Part shown: piece after piece, positions 56,756 to 64,000 of the stretch
Numbering within the stretch: position 1 is the stretch's first letter
Layout of the letters: every line of letters begins with the position of its first letter
From: a bacterium HR37
GTDB taxonomy: Bacteria > Desulfobacterota_D > UBA1144 > Nemesobacterales > CSP1-2
DNA: 64,000 nt
Assembly (NCBI GenBank): GCA_002898375.1
Contig: BEIN01000013.1
Coordinates: forward strand, 20,126 to 84,125
Reading direction: 5' to 3'
Program-made: the position numbers and the translations under genes
The notes under the pieces: model-generated
What the model was told of the DNA's origin: nothing
The model's database searches: none
Seen by the model: only the letters and a program-made list of their open reading frames with translations

Positions 56756-58792
56756 ATGAGGATCATGGGAAAAGGCATTTTAAGAAGTTACGATACCAGA
56801 ATTATAGGGTGGCTTTTTGGTTTTACCAGACCGTATAGAGTGCTTCTAGTCCTTTCTCTTGTTTTTATGTTAACCACATCCGTACTGGAGCTTCTTGTCC
56901 CCTATATAACGAAGGTTGCTGTGGATAACTACATATTTCCTTCCTGGGGGAAGGTGGAGTTTGATGCTGGTGAGAGCAGATTTAAGAAGTTGTTTAAAAG
57001 AAGATATCTCCAAGATAGCATACCTCTTGGAGGAGAATCGTATCTTGTAAACCTCTCAAAAGTTAGAAAAGAGGACAGAATCGAATTTGAAAAATTCGGC
57101 ATAATATCGCGGGAAAGATACATTGTAATCGATACTTCAGGGCTTGAGGAAAACAGATTGACCGGTATCTATGGGATTGTAAAAAAGCATCCCGGTGTGT
57201 TTCAAATAAGGGGAAACTATATCATTGCAGGTTACTCTTCAGTTGCAGGGATTGACCAAAATGAGCTTGGTATTCTAAGAAGCAGTGAGATGCAGAAATT
57301 AAACAGGCTGGTTTTCTTTCTGGTTGTTGTTCTTCTTTTGGTCTTTCTCCTAAGTTCTATTTACACATATATACTCAATTATACCGGTCAGAGGATAATG
57401 CATGGGATTAGGCTTGCTGTGTTTTCTCATGTTCTTTCCCTTCCACAGAGCTTCTTTGATAAAAATCCGGTTGGCAGACTCACTACACGTATTACAAATG
57501 ATGTAAATGCCATAAACGAGATGTATACATCCGTTTTGGTGCAGTTTTTTAAGGATGTAATTCTAATCTGTGGTGTTCTATTTGTTATGTTCAGGATGAA
57601 CAGAGAGCTTACCTTACTGATAATGCTGCTTACGGTTTTACTGGGTATTGTTGCTGCCCTTTTTAGAATGAGGTTAAAAAGGGTCTACAGAGAGGTTAGA
57701 AGATCCATTGCAAAGCTAAACTCCTTTGTGCAGGAAAGTATAGGGGGAATAGCAGTTATAAAACTCTACCAGCGGGAGAGGGAAAATCTTGAGAGGTTTA
57801 AAATAGTAAACAGTGAAAACCTTAGGGCAAATATGGAGCAGCTTTTTACGTTTGCTACGTTTAGGCCCATTATTGAGTTTATAAGTATACTTGCAGTTGC
57901 TGTTATCCTCTGGTACGGAGGGCTTAGGATACTCAATCTGGACCTTACCCTGGGAGCATTGATTGCCTATCTGGCCTATATAAGGATGCTTTTTAGCCCG
58001 ATAGTGGAGCTTGCTGAGAAATACAATATCTTCCAGTCAGCGGCAGCAGCCTCTGAAAACCTTTATGAGCTTACAAGGGTAAAACCAGAGAAAAGAGCAG
58101 AGGGCAGGAGATTGGATAAGGTGCATGGTAGAATCGAATTTAAAAACGTCTGGTTCTCATATGATGGGGATGAGTGGATTCTGAGAGATGTATCTTTTAC
58201 CGCAGAACCTGGACAAACCCTTGCACTGGTTGGTCTTACGGGTTCTGGAAAGACAACCATAGTTAATCTCATACTCAAGTTTTATGAGGTTCAGAGGGGT
58301 GAGATACTTTTTGACGGTGTAAATATAAGGGAGCTTGACCCAGATTTTATACGTTCGCACGTATCCACGGTGTTTCAGGATTTATTTCTCTTTGAGGCAA
58401 AAGATGGGGATGGTTTCTCAGAGAAGGAACCTGTGTTTGGGATGCTTTCTAAGAACAACAGCCGTTTCCTTTCTTCGGGTGAAAGACAGTTGCTTTACAT
58501 AAGAAATGCGCTCTTAAAGAATTCAAGGGTTTTAATTCTGGATGAGGCTACTTCAAGTATGGATACCTGGATGGAATCCAGGATAAACGAGATTCTTAAA
58601 AGAAATGCGGGTAAGAGAACCACCATACTTATTGCCCACAGGCTTTCCAATGTTATTCAGGCTGATAAGATTGTGGTTATACACAGGGGAAGGATACACG
58701 AGGTTGGAACACATAAAGAGCTTTTACTGAAGAGAGGAATTTACTATAATCTCTATAGGCTCCAGAGTGGGATGTATGGCTTCTCGCATTAA
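56756..58792 (+). CDS. ABC exporter half-transporter, subunit with consensus Walker B and altered signature
   Basis: A 678-aa partner of the preceding exporter. Between helix 1 and helix 2 there is an insertion of about 125 residues (roughly 60-190, charged, no membrane segment). The ATPase has Walker A LTGSGKTT, Q-loop VFQDLFLF, Walker B VLILDEATSSMD and switch IAHRLS, all intact. The signature is LSSGERQ and the stretch between Q-loop and signature is only about 34 residues, well short of the usual 50 or more, so the helical subdomain is reduced. Its last bases overlap the next gene. Starts 14 nt after the first subunit. Confidence 0.92.
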   Translation: MRIMGKGILRSYDTRIIGWLFGFTRPYRVLLVLSLVFMLTTSVLELLVPYITKVAVDNYIFPSWGKVEFDAGESRFKKLFKRRYLQDSIPLGGESYLVNLSKVRKEDRIEFEKFGIISRERYIVIDTSGLEENRLTGIYGIVKKHPGVFQIRGNYIIAGYSSVAGIDQNELGILRSSEMQKLNRLVFFLVVVLLLVFLLSSIYTYILNYTGQRIMHGIRLAVFSHVLSLPQSFFDKNPVGRLTTRITNDVNAINEMYTSVLVQFFKDVILICGVLFVMFRMNRELTLLIMLLTVLLGIVAALFRMRLKRVYREVRRSIAKLNSFVQESIGGIAVIKLYQRERENLERFKIVNSENLRANMEQLFTFATFRPIIEFISILAVAVILWYGGLRILNLDLTLGALIAYLAYIRMLFSPIVELAEKYNIFQSAAAASENLYELTRVKPEKRAEGRRLDKVHGRIEFKNVWFSYDGDEWILRDVSFTAEPGQTLALVGLTGSGKTTIVNLILKFYEVQRGEILFDGVNIRELDPDFIRSHVSTVFQDLFLFEAKDGDGFSEKEPVFGMLSKNNSRFLSSGERQLLYIRNALLKNSRVLILDEATSSMDTWMESRINEILKRNAGKRTTILIAHRLSNVIQADKIVVIHRGRIHEVGTHKELLLKRGIYYNLYRLQSGMYGFSH

Positions 58793-59930
58793 AGGAATGA
58801 TGAGGAAGAGGACTTTGCTTGTTATTGTTTTTTTTGTTCTCTCCTGTATGCGTGATGCACATGATGCGCCACCGAAGGAGTTTTTTAGACCCTCGGTGGA
58901 AGAGGTAAATGTTGAGGTCTGGGTTGAGAATTTAGAGATACCTTGGTCTCTTGTCTTTTTGTCCAGAGACATAGCTCTGGTAAGTGAGAGACCCGGAAGG
59001 ATAAGGCTTATAGAGAATGGCAGATTAAGAAAGGAACCATACGCTGTGATAGATGTTTCACACGTCGGGGAAGGTGGTTTAATGGGTCTTGCCCTGCATC
59101 CTGGGTTTCCGGCTAAGCCTTATCTGTATGCGATGCATACCTACAGAAAAGGGGGTAAGCTCTATAACAGGGTTATCAGGTTAAGGGCTCTAGAGGACAG
59201 AGCGGTTATGGATAAAACCATTGTAGACGATATACCTGGGGGAAGATTTCACAACGGTGGAAGAATAGCTTTTGGCCCTGATGGTATGCTGTATATTACA
59301 ACCGGGGAGATATTCCAGGCAGAGCTTGCTCAGGATCTTTCCTCTCTTGGGGGTAAGATCCTTCGGGTAAAACCAGATGGCAGCATACCTGAAGATAATC
59401 CTTTTCCGGGTTCTCTAATTTACTCTTATGGTCATAGAAACCCGCAGGGTATTGCCTGGCATCCTGTAACCAGAGACCTTTTTGAATCAGAGCACGGTCC
59501 CTCTGGGGAGTTTGCGGCCTCTGCTAACGATGAGATAAATGTAGTAGTAAAGGGAGGAAACTACGGTTGGCCCCGAGTCATAGGTATGGGAGGTAAGAAG
59601 GAGTATATAGACCCGATTGTTCTCTGGAAGGAGCATGCAACACCACCTTCAGGTATAACCTTTTACAGGGGAGACCTTTTTGTTGCTACGCTGAGAAGTC
59701 AGGCTTTAATTAGAATAGAGTTAAGCGTTCTAGATGGTGGTGGCTACAGGGTTGAAAGGATAGAGAGGTGGTTTGCAAAGAACTATCAGGAGGGGGTTTT
59801 TGGAAGGATAAGAGATGTGGTAGCTGGACCCGATGGTTTTCTTTACTTTCTTACAAATAACAGAGACGGCAGGGGTTTTCCAAGGCCCGGGGATGACAAA
59901 ATCTACAGGATTGTCCCAAAAGACTTATAA
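58776..59930 (+). CDS. PQQ-type soluble glucose/sorbosone dehydrogenase-like lipoprotein
   Basis: A beta-propeller oxidoreductase family that oxidises sugars using PQQ in the periplasm. The start is uncertain among ATGs at 58776, 58797 and 58800; 58776 is used because it gives a positively charged n-region before VIVFFVLSC, a lipobox. The propeller includes LEIPWSLVFLSRD, FHNGGRIAFGPDGMLYITTGE, YSYGHRNPQGIAWHP and NDEINVVVKGGNYGWPRV, family signatures with the catalytic His in the RFHNGGRI region. It overlaps the exporter gene by about 17 nt. The PQQ biosynthesis genes are not in the window, so cofactor supply is open. Confidence 0.88.
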   Translation: MASRIKGMMRKRTLLVIVFFVLSCMRDAHDAPPKEFFRPSVEEVNVEVWVENLEIPWSLVFLSRDIALVSERPGRIRLIENGRLRKEPYAVIDVSHVGEGGLMGLALHPGFPAKPYLYAMHTYRKGGKLYNRVIRLRALEDRAVMDKTIVDDIPGGRFHNGGRIAFGPDGMLYITTGEIFQAELAQDLSSLGGKILRVKPDGSIPEDNPFPGSLIYSYGHRNPQGIAWHPVTRDLFESEHGPSGEFAASANDEINVVVKGGNYGWPRVIGMGGKKEYIDPIVLWKEHATPPSGITFYRGDLFVATLRSQALIRIELSVLDGGGYRVERIERWFAKNYQEGVFGRIRDVVAGPDGFLYFLTNNRDGRGFPRPGDDKIYRIVPKDL

Positions 59931-59942
59931 ACTCCGGAAGTT

Positions 59943-60713
59943 ATGATTGCAATTTTACTATGTGCAGGATTTGCAACCCGTATGTATCCTCTGACTAGGG
60001 ATTTCCCAAAGCCCCTGCTTAAGGTTGCTGGTCGTCCTGTACTTGACTACCTCATGGAACAGCTACTTGAGTGCCCATACCTTGAGGGTGTCTATATTGT
60101 TACAAATGCACGATTCTTTAACCACTTTTGCCTCTGGAAAGAAAGCTGGGATTTGCATATAAGAAGAAAAGGTATAGAGATTAGGGTTTATAATAACGGG
60201 GTTAGATATGACCACAGCCGCCTTGGTGCGCTAAGGGATCTGGCTTTTGTTCTGGATCAATTTGCTTCTTTAAAACCTGCAGTTGTTGCTGCCGGGGATA
60301 ATATCTTTTGCTTCTCACTAAGTCCTATCTGGCAGAGATTTATTTTTGGTAACGTAAACTATGTTATAGCACTGTTTGAAACGGATAAGGACAGATTAAG
60401 GCGTACAGGTATAGTTGAGCTTGGGCCTGACGATAGGGTTATCAGATTTTACGAAAAACCCAACGAACCACCGTCTTTCTGGATATCCCCTGCAATATAC
60501 TTTCTTCAAAGAACTGCGCTAATGTGGGTTAAAGAGTACCTTTTGTATTCCAGTATGCATGATGCCCCTGGTTATTTTCTCGAGTACCTGGTTGGCAAAG
60601 AACCCGTTTATGCAGTCAGGGTAAAGGGCAGGGTGCTTGATATTGGGTCTATTGATTCCTACAGAAATGCAGATAGGATGCTTAGCGTGGAGCCATTTAG
60701 GCTATCTGAGTAG
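59943..60713 (+). CDS. Sugar-phosphate nucleotidyltransferase
   Basis: A 256-aa GT-A-like nucleotidyltransferase with the start motif LLCAGFATRMYPLTRDFPKPLLKV, containing the GxxxRxxxxT...K phosphate-binding pattern. VVAAGDNIFCF includes the metal-binding Asp, and YEKPNEP and VLDIGSIDSY are later family marks. The substrate could be glucose 1-phosphate or another sugar phosphate. As it ends near the decayed hydrolase gene and begins 12 nt after the sugar dehydrogenase, it may close that operon. No glgC identity can be claimed: the protein is shorter than GlgC. Confidence 0.85.
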   Translation: MIAILLCAGFATRMYPLTRDFPKPLLKVAGRPVLDYLMEQLLECPYLEGVYIVTNARFFNHFCLWKESWDLHIRRKGIEIRVYNNGVRYDHSRLGALRDLAFVLDQFASLKPAVVAAGDNIFCFSLSPIWQRFIFGNVNYVIALFETDKDRLRRTGIVELGPDDRVIRFYEKPNEPPSFWISPAIYFLQRTALMWVKEYLLYSSMHDAPGYFLEYLVGKEPVYAVRVKGRVLDIGSIDSYRNADRMLSVEPFRLSE

Positions 60714-60753
60714 CTACCTTGTTTAGACCCTGATTCTTTTTAGAACCCCGGTA

Positions 60754-60782
60754 TTGACTTAACGGGTTATCTGGACTTAATT
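60754..60782 (+). promoter_or_regulatory. Promoter remnant ahead of the decayed hydrolase gene
   Basis: TTGACT (60754-60759) and TTAATT (60777-60782) are spaced by 17 nt. The predicted start would lie just before the ATG at 60792, leaving almost no leader. Weak -10; candidate only. Confidence 0.3.
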
Positions 60783-60791
60783 TTAGGTTCA

Positions 60792-61545
60792 ATGGAAAGG
60801 ACTCTATTTGCAAAAGGGATTAGGGGTGAGGTTGTAAAGAGAGTGCAGATAAAGCTAAAGGAGCGCGGATTTGATCCAGGAGGCATTGATGGTGTATTTT
60901 GAAAATACACGTAAAAGGCAGTTTATTCTTTCCAGCGTATCATGAGACTTAACCCTACAGGTGGGGTGGATGTTTCTACATGGGATAAGCTTATGGGGGA
61001 GAAGATTCCCTGATACAAGTTTGGAAGGAATACCGTGTTTTTAATAGATATTATTAAAACCCCCTCTGGAAGTACAGCTTTCATGGGCTGATTCGGTAAG
61101 CGCTGGTAGGAACAAACTCAAGTTATCACAGCCGTGGCACTCTGCTTTTGAGTGTTTTGGCGAACTGGAAGAAATCCAGAGGTTACAAAAAGAGATGGTT
61201 GAAAAGGATTATTTCCTTCCTGCCTTGGAGACTGCAAGGCAATACGGTTTAAAAAGCGAGCTAGGAATTGCACTTTCTTTTGACATTCAGGTACAGAACG
61301 GAGGTATAAAGAAAAACACTCGTAAAGAGATTATGAAAAGTACCACAGAAGTTCCCCTTGGTAGTGAGCAGGAATTAAGGATTATTATAGCTCATGTAGT
61401 TGCAGACAGTGCAAAACCTGAGTTTCAACATGATGTACGTTTACGCAAGCTTACTCTGGCTACGGGATGCGGAAAAGTACACGGAAAGCTGTATGTTCTT
61501 CGAAACTGGGGATTAGATGAATCTCTATACTTGTCCTTTCTGTAA
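60792..61545 (+). pseudogene. Decayed peptidoglycan-binding/GH46-like hydrolase gene
   Basis: The first frame reads MERTLFAKGIRGEVVKRVQI then KLKERGFDPGGIDGVF, the first half of a peptidoglycan-binding repeat. It stops at TGA (60900) and again at TAA (60912), but continues in the same frame as KAVYSFQRIMRLNPTGGVD to TGA at 61011, which is the second half of the same domain. From about 61048 another frame is open to 61545 (WADSVSAGRNKLKLSQPWHS, then LGIALSFDIQVQNGG and GKVHGKLYVLRNWGLDE), resembling chitosanase-like catalytic domains. At least two nonsense changes and a frameshift therefore separate the parts. A short internal product from ATG 61195 could still be made. Confidence 0.7.
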
Positions 61546-61558
61546 ACCTGTGTATAAT
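61531..61558 (+). promoter_or_regulatory. Promoter of the tRNA-Pro gene cluster
   Basis: TTGTCC (61531-61536) and TATAAT (61553-61558) are 16 nt apart. The start would fall close to 61565, a few nt before tRNA-Pro. It lies across the end of the decayed hydrolase gene. Confidence 0.55.
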
Positions 61559-61573
61559 CTTTTTTTTGATGGA

Positions 61574-61649
<76 letters not shown>

Positions 61650-61658
61650 TTAATTCAT

Positions 61659-61732
61659 GCGCCCATAGCTCAGCTGGACAGAGCAACGGCCTTCTAAGCC
61701 GTGGGTCGGGGGTTCGAATCCCTCTGGGCGCG
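61659..61732 (+). tRNA. tRNA-Arg(TCT)
   Basis: Acceptor strands GCGCCCA and TGGGCGC pair fully, D-loop AGCTGGACA, anticodon stem ACGGC/GCCGT with loop CTTCTAA (anticodon TCT), T-loop TTCGAAT. The discriminator is G and no CCA is encoded. AGA codons, read by this tRNA, are common in the window. Confidence 0.96.
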
Positions 61733-61745
61733 TACTTACTGTGAT

Positions 61746-61821
61746 GGTGGGTGTAGCTCAGCCTGGTTAGAGCACTGGGTTGTGGCCCCAGAGGTCGCCG
61801 GTTCAAGTCCGGTCACCCACC
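61746..61821 (+). tRNA. tRNA-His(GTG)
   Basis: Begins with the extra G(-1) of tRNA-His, pairing with C73: GGTGGGTG with CACCCACC. The anticodon stem CTGGG/CCCAG holds loop TTGTGGC (anticodon GTG), T-loop TTCAAGT. No CCA is encoded. Confidence 0.96.
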
Positions 61822-61884
61822 CTTTATCTCTTGATAGTGTTGTTATTTCGATTTTTCTTAAAAGCTGGATATTTTAATGTAATT

Positions 61885-62145
61885 CTACTTAGGTTCGTCA
61901 AAACTTACTATCTTATTGTAAACCCATCCAAATACTGCTCCTCCTATTAACCCATCAAAGAACGCCCATACCAACCCTATGAAACTTCCCGTGGGTGAGA
62001 TTGTATAACCACGGTAAATCCTTCCTAATAAGGTAGGTTCTCCAGTAGCCCCATCAAAGGCTATGATCCACCAGGTGAGACAAAACAATCCCAATCCCCA
62101 GATAAAGCCACAAGTTAAAGAAAATGCTTTAACGTTTAACTTCAC
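61885..62145 (-). CDS. Holin-like small membrane protein (86 aa)
   Basis: Start GTG at 62145, with GAGGGAG about 8 nt upstream. The 86-aa protein has two hydrophobic segments (FSLTCGFIWGLGLFCLTWWIIAF and GSFIGLVWAFFDGLIGGAVFGWVY) around a conserved GATGEPTLLGRIYRGYTISPTGS loop. Proteins of this pattern are called bacteriophage holin in databases, although they occur as single chromosomal genes without phage neighbours. No other phage gene lies here. The gene sits 18 nt downstream of the CRISPR array in the direction of its transcription and is overlapped by a tiny basic ORF. Confidence 0.8.
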   Translation of the reverse strand: MKLNVKAFSLTCGFIWGLGLFCLTWWIIAFDGATGEPTLLGRIYRGYTISPTGSFIGLVWAFFDGLIGGAVFGWVYNKIVSFDEPK

Positions 62146-62203
62146 CTTTTTGCTCCCTCTTCCGTTTGAATTCCCTACGGGAATTAGAGGTTTTTCTACT
62201 CAT
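62129..62203 (-). CDS. Possible 24-aa basic peptide ORF spanning the terminal CRISPR repeat
   Basis: On the minus strand ATG at 62203 follows AAGGGGGTGA with 5 nt spacing, an almost perfect ribosome binding site. The frame reads MSRKTSNSRREFKRKREQKG then EVKR and ends at 62129, overlapping the start of the holin-like gene by 17 nt. It runs through the whole last repeat (62164-62199). Possibly a leader peptide that couples translation to the holin-like gene, or a chance reading of repeat sequence. No homologue known to me. Confidence 0.35.
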   Translation of the reverse strand: MSRKTSNSRREFKRKREQKGEVKR

Positions 62204-63898
62204 AATTTCACCCCCTTTTTGTTTATTTTTCAGCTTGTTTCAATTCCCTACGGGAATTAGAGGTTTTTCTACTGTTTACTTCAAATGAGAGAAGGACAGG
62301 AGCACAGCCGTGTTCCTGTTCGTTTCAATTCCCTACGGGAATTAGAGGTTTTTCTACATGGACGAAGCTGTGGAGAAACTGGGGAAAGAAACTGTTTGTT
62401 TCAATTCCCTACGGGAATTAGAGGTTTTTCTACTCTCGATAGGGCCGGAATTGCGAGGCCATCTTTATCTCATGTTTCAATTCCCTACGGGAATTAGAGG
62501 TTTTTCTACGTTGCTGTCACAATCTTCTAGAAGTGCATATTGAAAACGTTTCAATTCCCTACGGGAATTAGAGGTTTTTCTACTTACTTAGTGTTTCTGA
62601 CACCTGAAGGGCAAACACAGTGCTGGATGTTTCAATTCCCTACGGGAATTAGAGGTTTTTCTACGCAGAGGAGAAGGCTCAAGCTGGCGAAACAAAGTCG
62701 AAGCGTTTCAATTCCCTACGGGAATTAGAGGTTTTTCTACAAGAGGACGATGTTGTCTGTGCTGAGAAGGCTCTTGGTAGTTTCAATTCCCTACGGGAAT
62801 TAGAGGTTTTTCTACGAGCTCACAAAGTCGAAGGGAGAGCTGAGAGAAAAAAGTGTTTCAATTCCCTACGGGAATTAGAGGTTTTTCTACATTCTGCATT
62901 TTACGGATACGGGACACGTTGCGGTGTATGTTTCAATTCCCTACGGGAATTAGAGGTTTTTCTACACCTCCTGCCACACACATCCGATATACAGAAGTAC
63001 AGCAATTTGTTTCAATTCCCTACGGGAATTAGAGGTTTTTCTACAAGGGAAAAGACAACAAATCTGCGCAGTCAGACGCACTCAAAGTTTCAATTCCCTA
63101 CGGGAATTAGAGGTTTTTCTACACCTCCTGCCACACACATCCGATATACAGAAGTACAGCAATTTGTTTCAATTCCCTACGGGAATTAGAGGTTTTTCTA
63201 CGATACTGTTCCAGTAGTGAAGACACAACAAAGGAGGTAGTTTCAATTCCCTACGGGAATTAGAGGTTTTTCTACACCTGTCCTGGGGCTTTTTCAATTT
63301 TGGCTTTGCTTATCCTGTTTCAATTCCCTACGGGAATTAGAGGTTTTTCTACGGAATATAGGAAAGAGGTATAGGAAAATGGTAGGGAAATGGTTTCAAT
63401 TCCCTACGGGAATTAGAGGTTTTTCTACGCAATTGTTTAGCTTGCTCATAAGACAATCCCTTTTTTGACATTGTTTCAATTCCCTACGGGAATTAGAGGT
63501 TTTTCTACCCGGAGCTGCCGGAGTCATCTCTGGGTGGTTTTGAAAGGGTTTCAATTCCCTACGGGAATTAGAGGTTTTTCTACTCGATGAGAAAGACGTT
63601 CCAGAGACAATTTTCGAGAAATGGAGGCGTGTTTCAATTCCCTACGGGAATTAGAGGTTTTTCTACTGAAGCAAGGCAAGTGCTAGGTGAAGAGCGTCTC
63701 TTCAATAGTTTCAATTCCCTACGGGAATTAGAGGTTTTTCTACGAATCAGATGAAGGAACAGGAGTGAGAATCATGATACCGAGAGTTTCAATTCCCTAC
63801 GGGAATTAGAGGTTTTTCTACTATCTTTAAAATACTTCCTGTAGATTCTGACTGCCTTCTGAGTTTCAATTCCCTACGGGAATTAGAGGTTTTTCTAC
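62164..63898 (-). CRISPR. CRISPR array, 23 repeats of 36 nt and 22 spacers
   Basis: The plus-strand repeat is GTTTCAATTCCCTACGGGAA followed by TTAGAGGTTTTTCTAC (36 nt). On the minus strand it ends in ATTGAAAC, the usual 5 prime crRNA tag of type I and III systems, so crRNAs are read leftward. Repeat 1 (62164-62199) has one change (GTTTG for GTTTC), marking the trailer end; the other 22 are identical. Spacers are 37-49 nt long, most 38-45. The repeat contains a perfect 7-bp palindrome, AATTCCC/GGGAATT around a 3-nt loop, the expected crRNA hairpin. Spacers at 62966-63008 and 63123-63165 are identical. No cas genes lie in the window. Confidence 0.99.
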
Positions 63899-64000
63899 AG
63901 TACCCTTATTTTCTTTAATGATTTAAATGAGTTAGTATGCAGTTTTCGAGAACCTCTAGTTATCAACAACTTATCCACAGGACAATTTTTGTCAATGTTA
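63899..64000 (-). promoter_or_regulatory. CRISPR leader (partial, continues past the right edge)
   Basis: The sequence beside the newest end of the array is A+T-rich, as leaders are. On the minus strand TTGACA (rc of 63990-63995) could be a -35 element, but no convincing -10 at 16-18 nt is seen. No coding frame of note. It also holds the two DnaA-box-like nonamers described separately. Confidence 0.6.
63960..63979. other. Two DnaA-box-like nonamers
   Basis: TTATCAACA (63960-63968) and the consensus TTATCCACA (63971-63979) lie 2 nt apart in the same direction. Such pairs are typical of oriC regions or DnaA-regulated promoters. The window ends 21 nt later, so whether more boxes or a dnaA/dnaN gene follow is unknown. 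Confidence 0.45.

Noticed and set aside
61195..61545. Independent small gene from ATG 61195
   Set aside because: The same frame continues upstream without a stop and the product matches only the C-terminal part of a larger hydrolase, so it is treated as part of the decayed gene.
62063..63189. Open frames through the CRISPR array translating to repeated FQFPTGIRGFST
   Set aside because: They are direct translations of the 36-nt repeat and do not represent repeat proteins.
61885..63898. Prophage at the right end because of the holin-like gene
   Set aside because: No capsid, integrase, terminase or lysis gene accompanies it, and such holin-named genes occur alone in chromosomes.

Overview
The window comes from a thermophilic bacterium with an outer membrane. 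Reverse gyrase (50281-53784) is the strongest sign of growth at high temperature. It sits beside a small heat-shock protein and a TtuA/TtuB-like tRNA thiolation pair, a modification typical of thermophiles. An OmpA-domain lipoprotein, a BcsB-like periplasmic protein, a probable outer-membrane protein and several lipoproteins indicate a diderm cell. The phylum cannot be fixed from the sequence alone. The mixture (GlgE plus TreYZ, DUF3536-type GH57, holin-like small protein) would fit a Nitrospirota-, Thermodesulfobacteriota- or Aquificota-like lineage, but that is inference. Coding density is very high and most genes lie in tightly packed operons.

Layout. 1-8009: end of a BcsB/outer-membrane exopolysaccharide-type operon, an orphan ilvH, small hypothetical proteins, two lipoproteins sharing a domain, trpS and dcd. 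8127-11160: a MacA/MacB/LolD-like ABC export operon. 11297-16959: SlyD-like isomerase, a MoeB-rhodanese protein, a DUF4159 protein, a class V aminotransferase, a radical SAM protein and an MscS channel. 17107-19951: a small acidic secreted protein and a two-gene operon of a diadenylate cyclase fused to a YbbR-like domain plus the MgtE magnesium transporter.

20059-35978 is one 16-kb co-directional cluster for storage glucan and trehalose: glgE, a treS-maltokinase fusion, glgB, treZ, a GH57 protein, treY and malQ. It joins both known links between trehalose and alpha-glucan. TreS/maltokinase/GlgE/GlgB build glucan from trehalose through maltose 1-phosphate, while TreY/TreZ release trehalose from glucan. 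35992-49572 is mixed housekeeping: an RRM protein and DEAD-box helicase pair, and an nnrDE-tsaE-lysC-cimA operon, in which citramalate synthase and aspartate kinase feed branched-chain and aspartate-family amino acids.

49685-60713 holds hsp20, reverse gyrase, the ubiquitin-like sulfur carrier with its tRNA thiolase, a heterodimeric ABC exporter, a soluble sugar dehydrogenase lipoprotein and a sugar nucleotidyltransferase. 60792-61545 is a decayed peptidoglycan-binding/hydrolase gene. It is followed by three tRNAs (Pro, Arg, His), a holin-like membrane protein and a CRISPR array of 23 repeats (62164-63898). The repeat sequence and the decayed left-end repeat show that the array is transcribed leftward from a leader at the right edge. 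That edge also carries two DnaA-box-like nonamers. No cas genes are present in the window.

I did not find a clearly new multi-gene system. The most unusual points are the cyclase-YbbR fusion with mgtE, the combined trehalose/glucan cluster, the thermophily cluster, the duplicated CRISPR spacer, and the terminal CRISPR repeat that lies inside a tiny basic ORF with a strong ribosome binding site just ahead of the holin-like gene.
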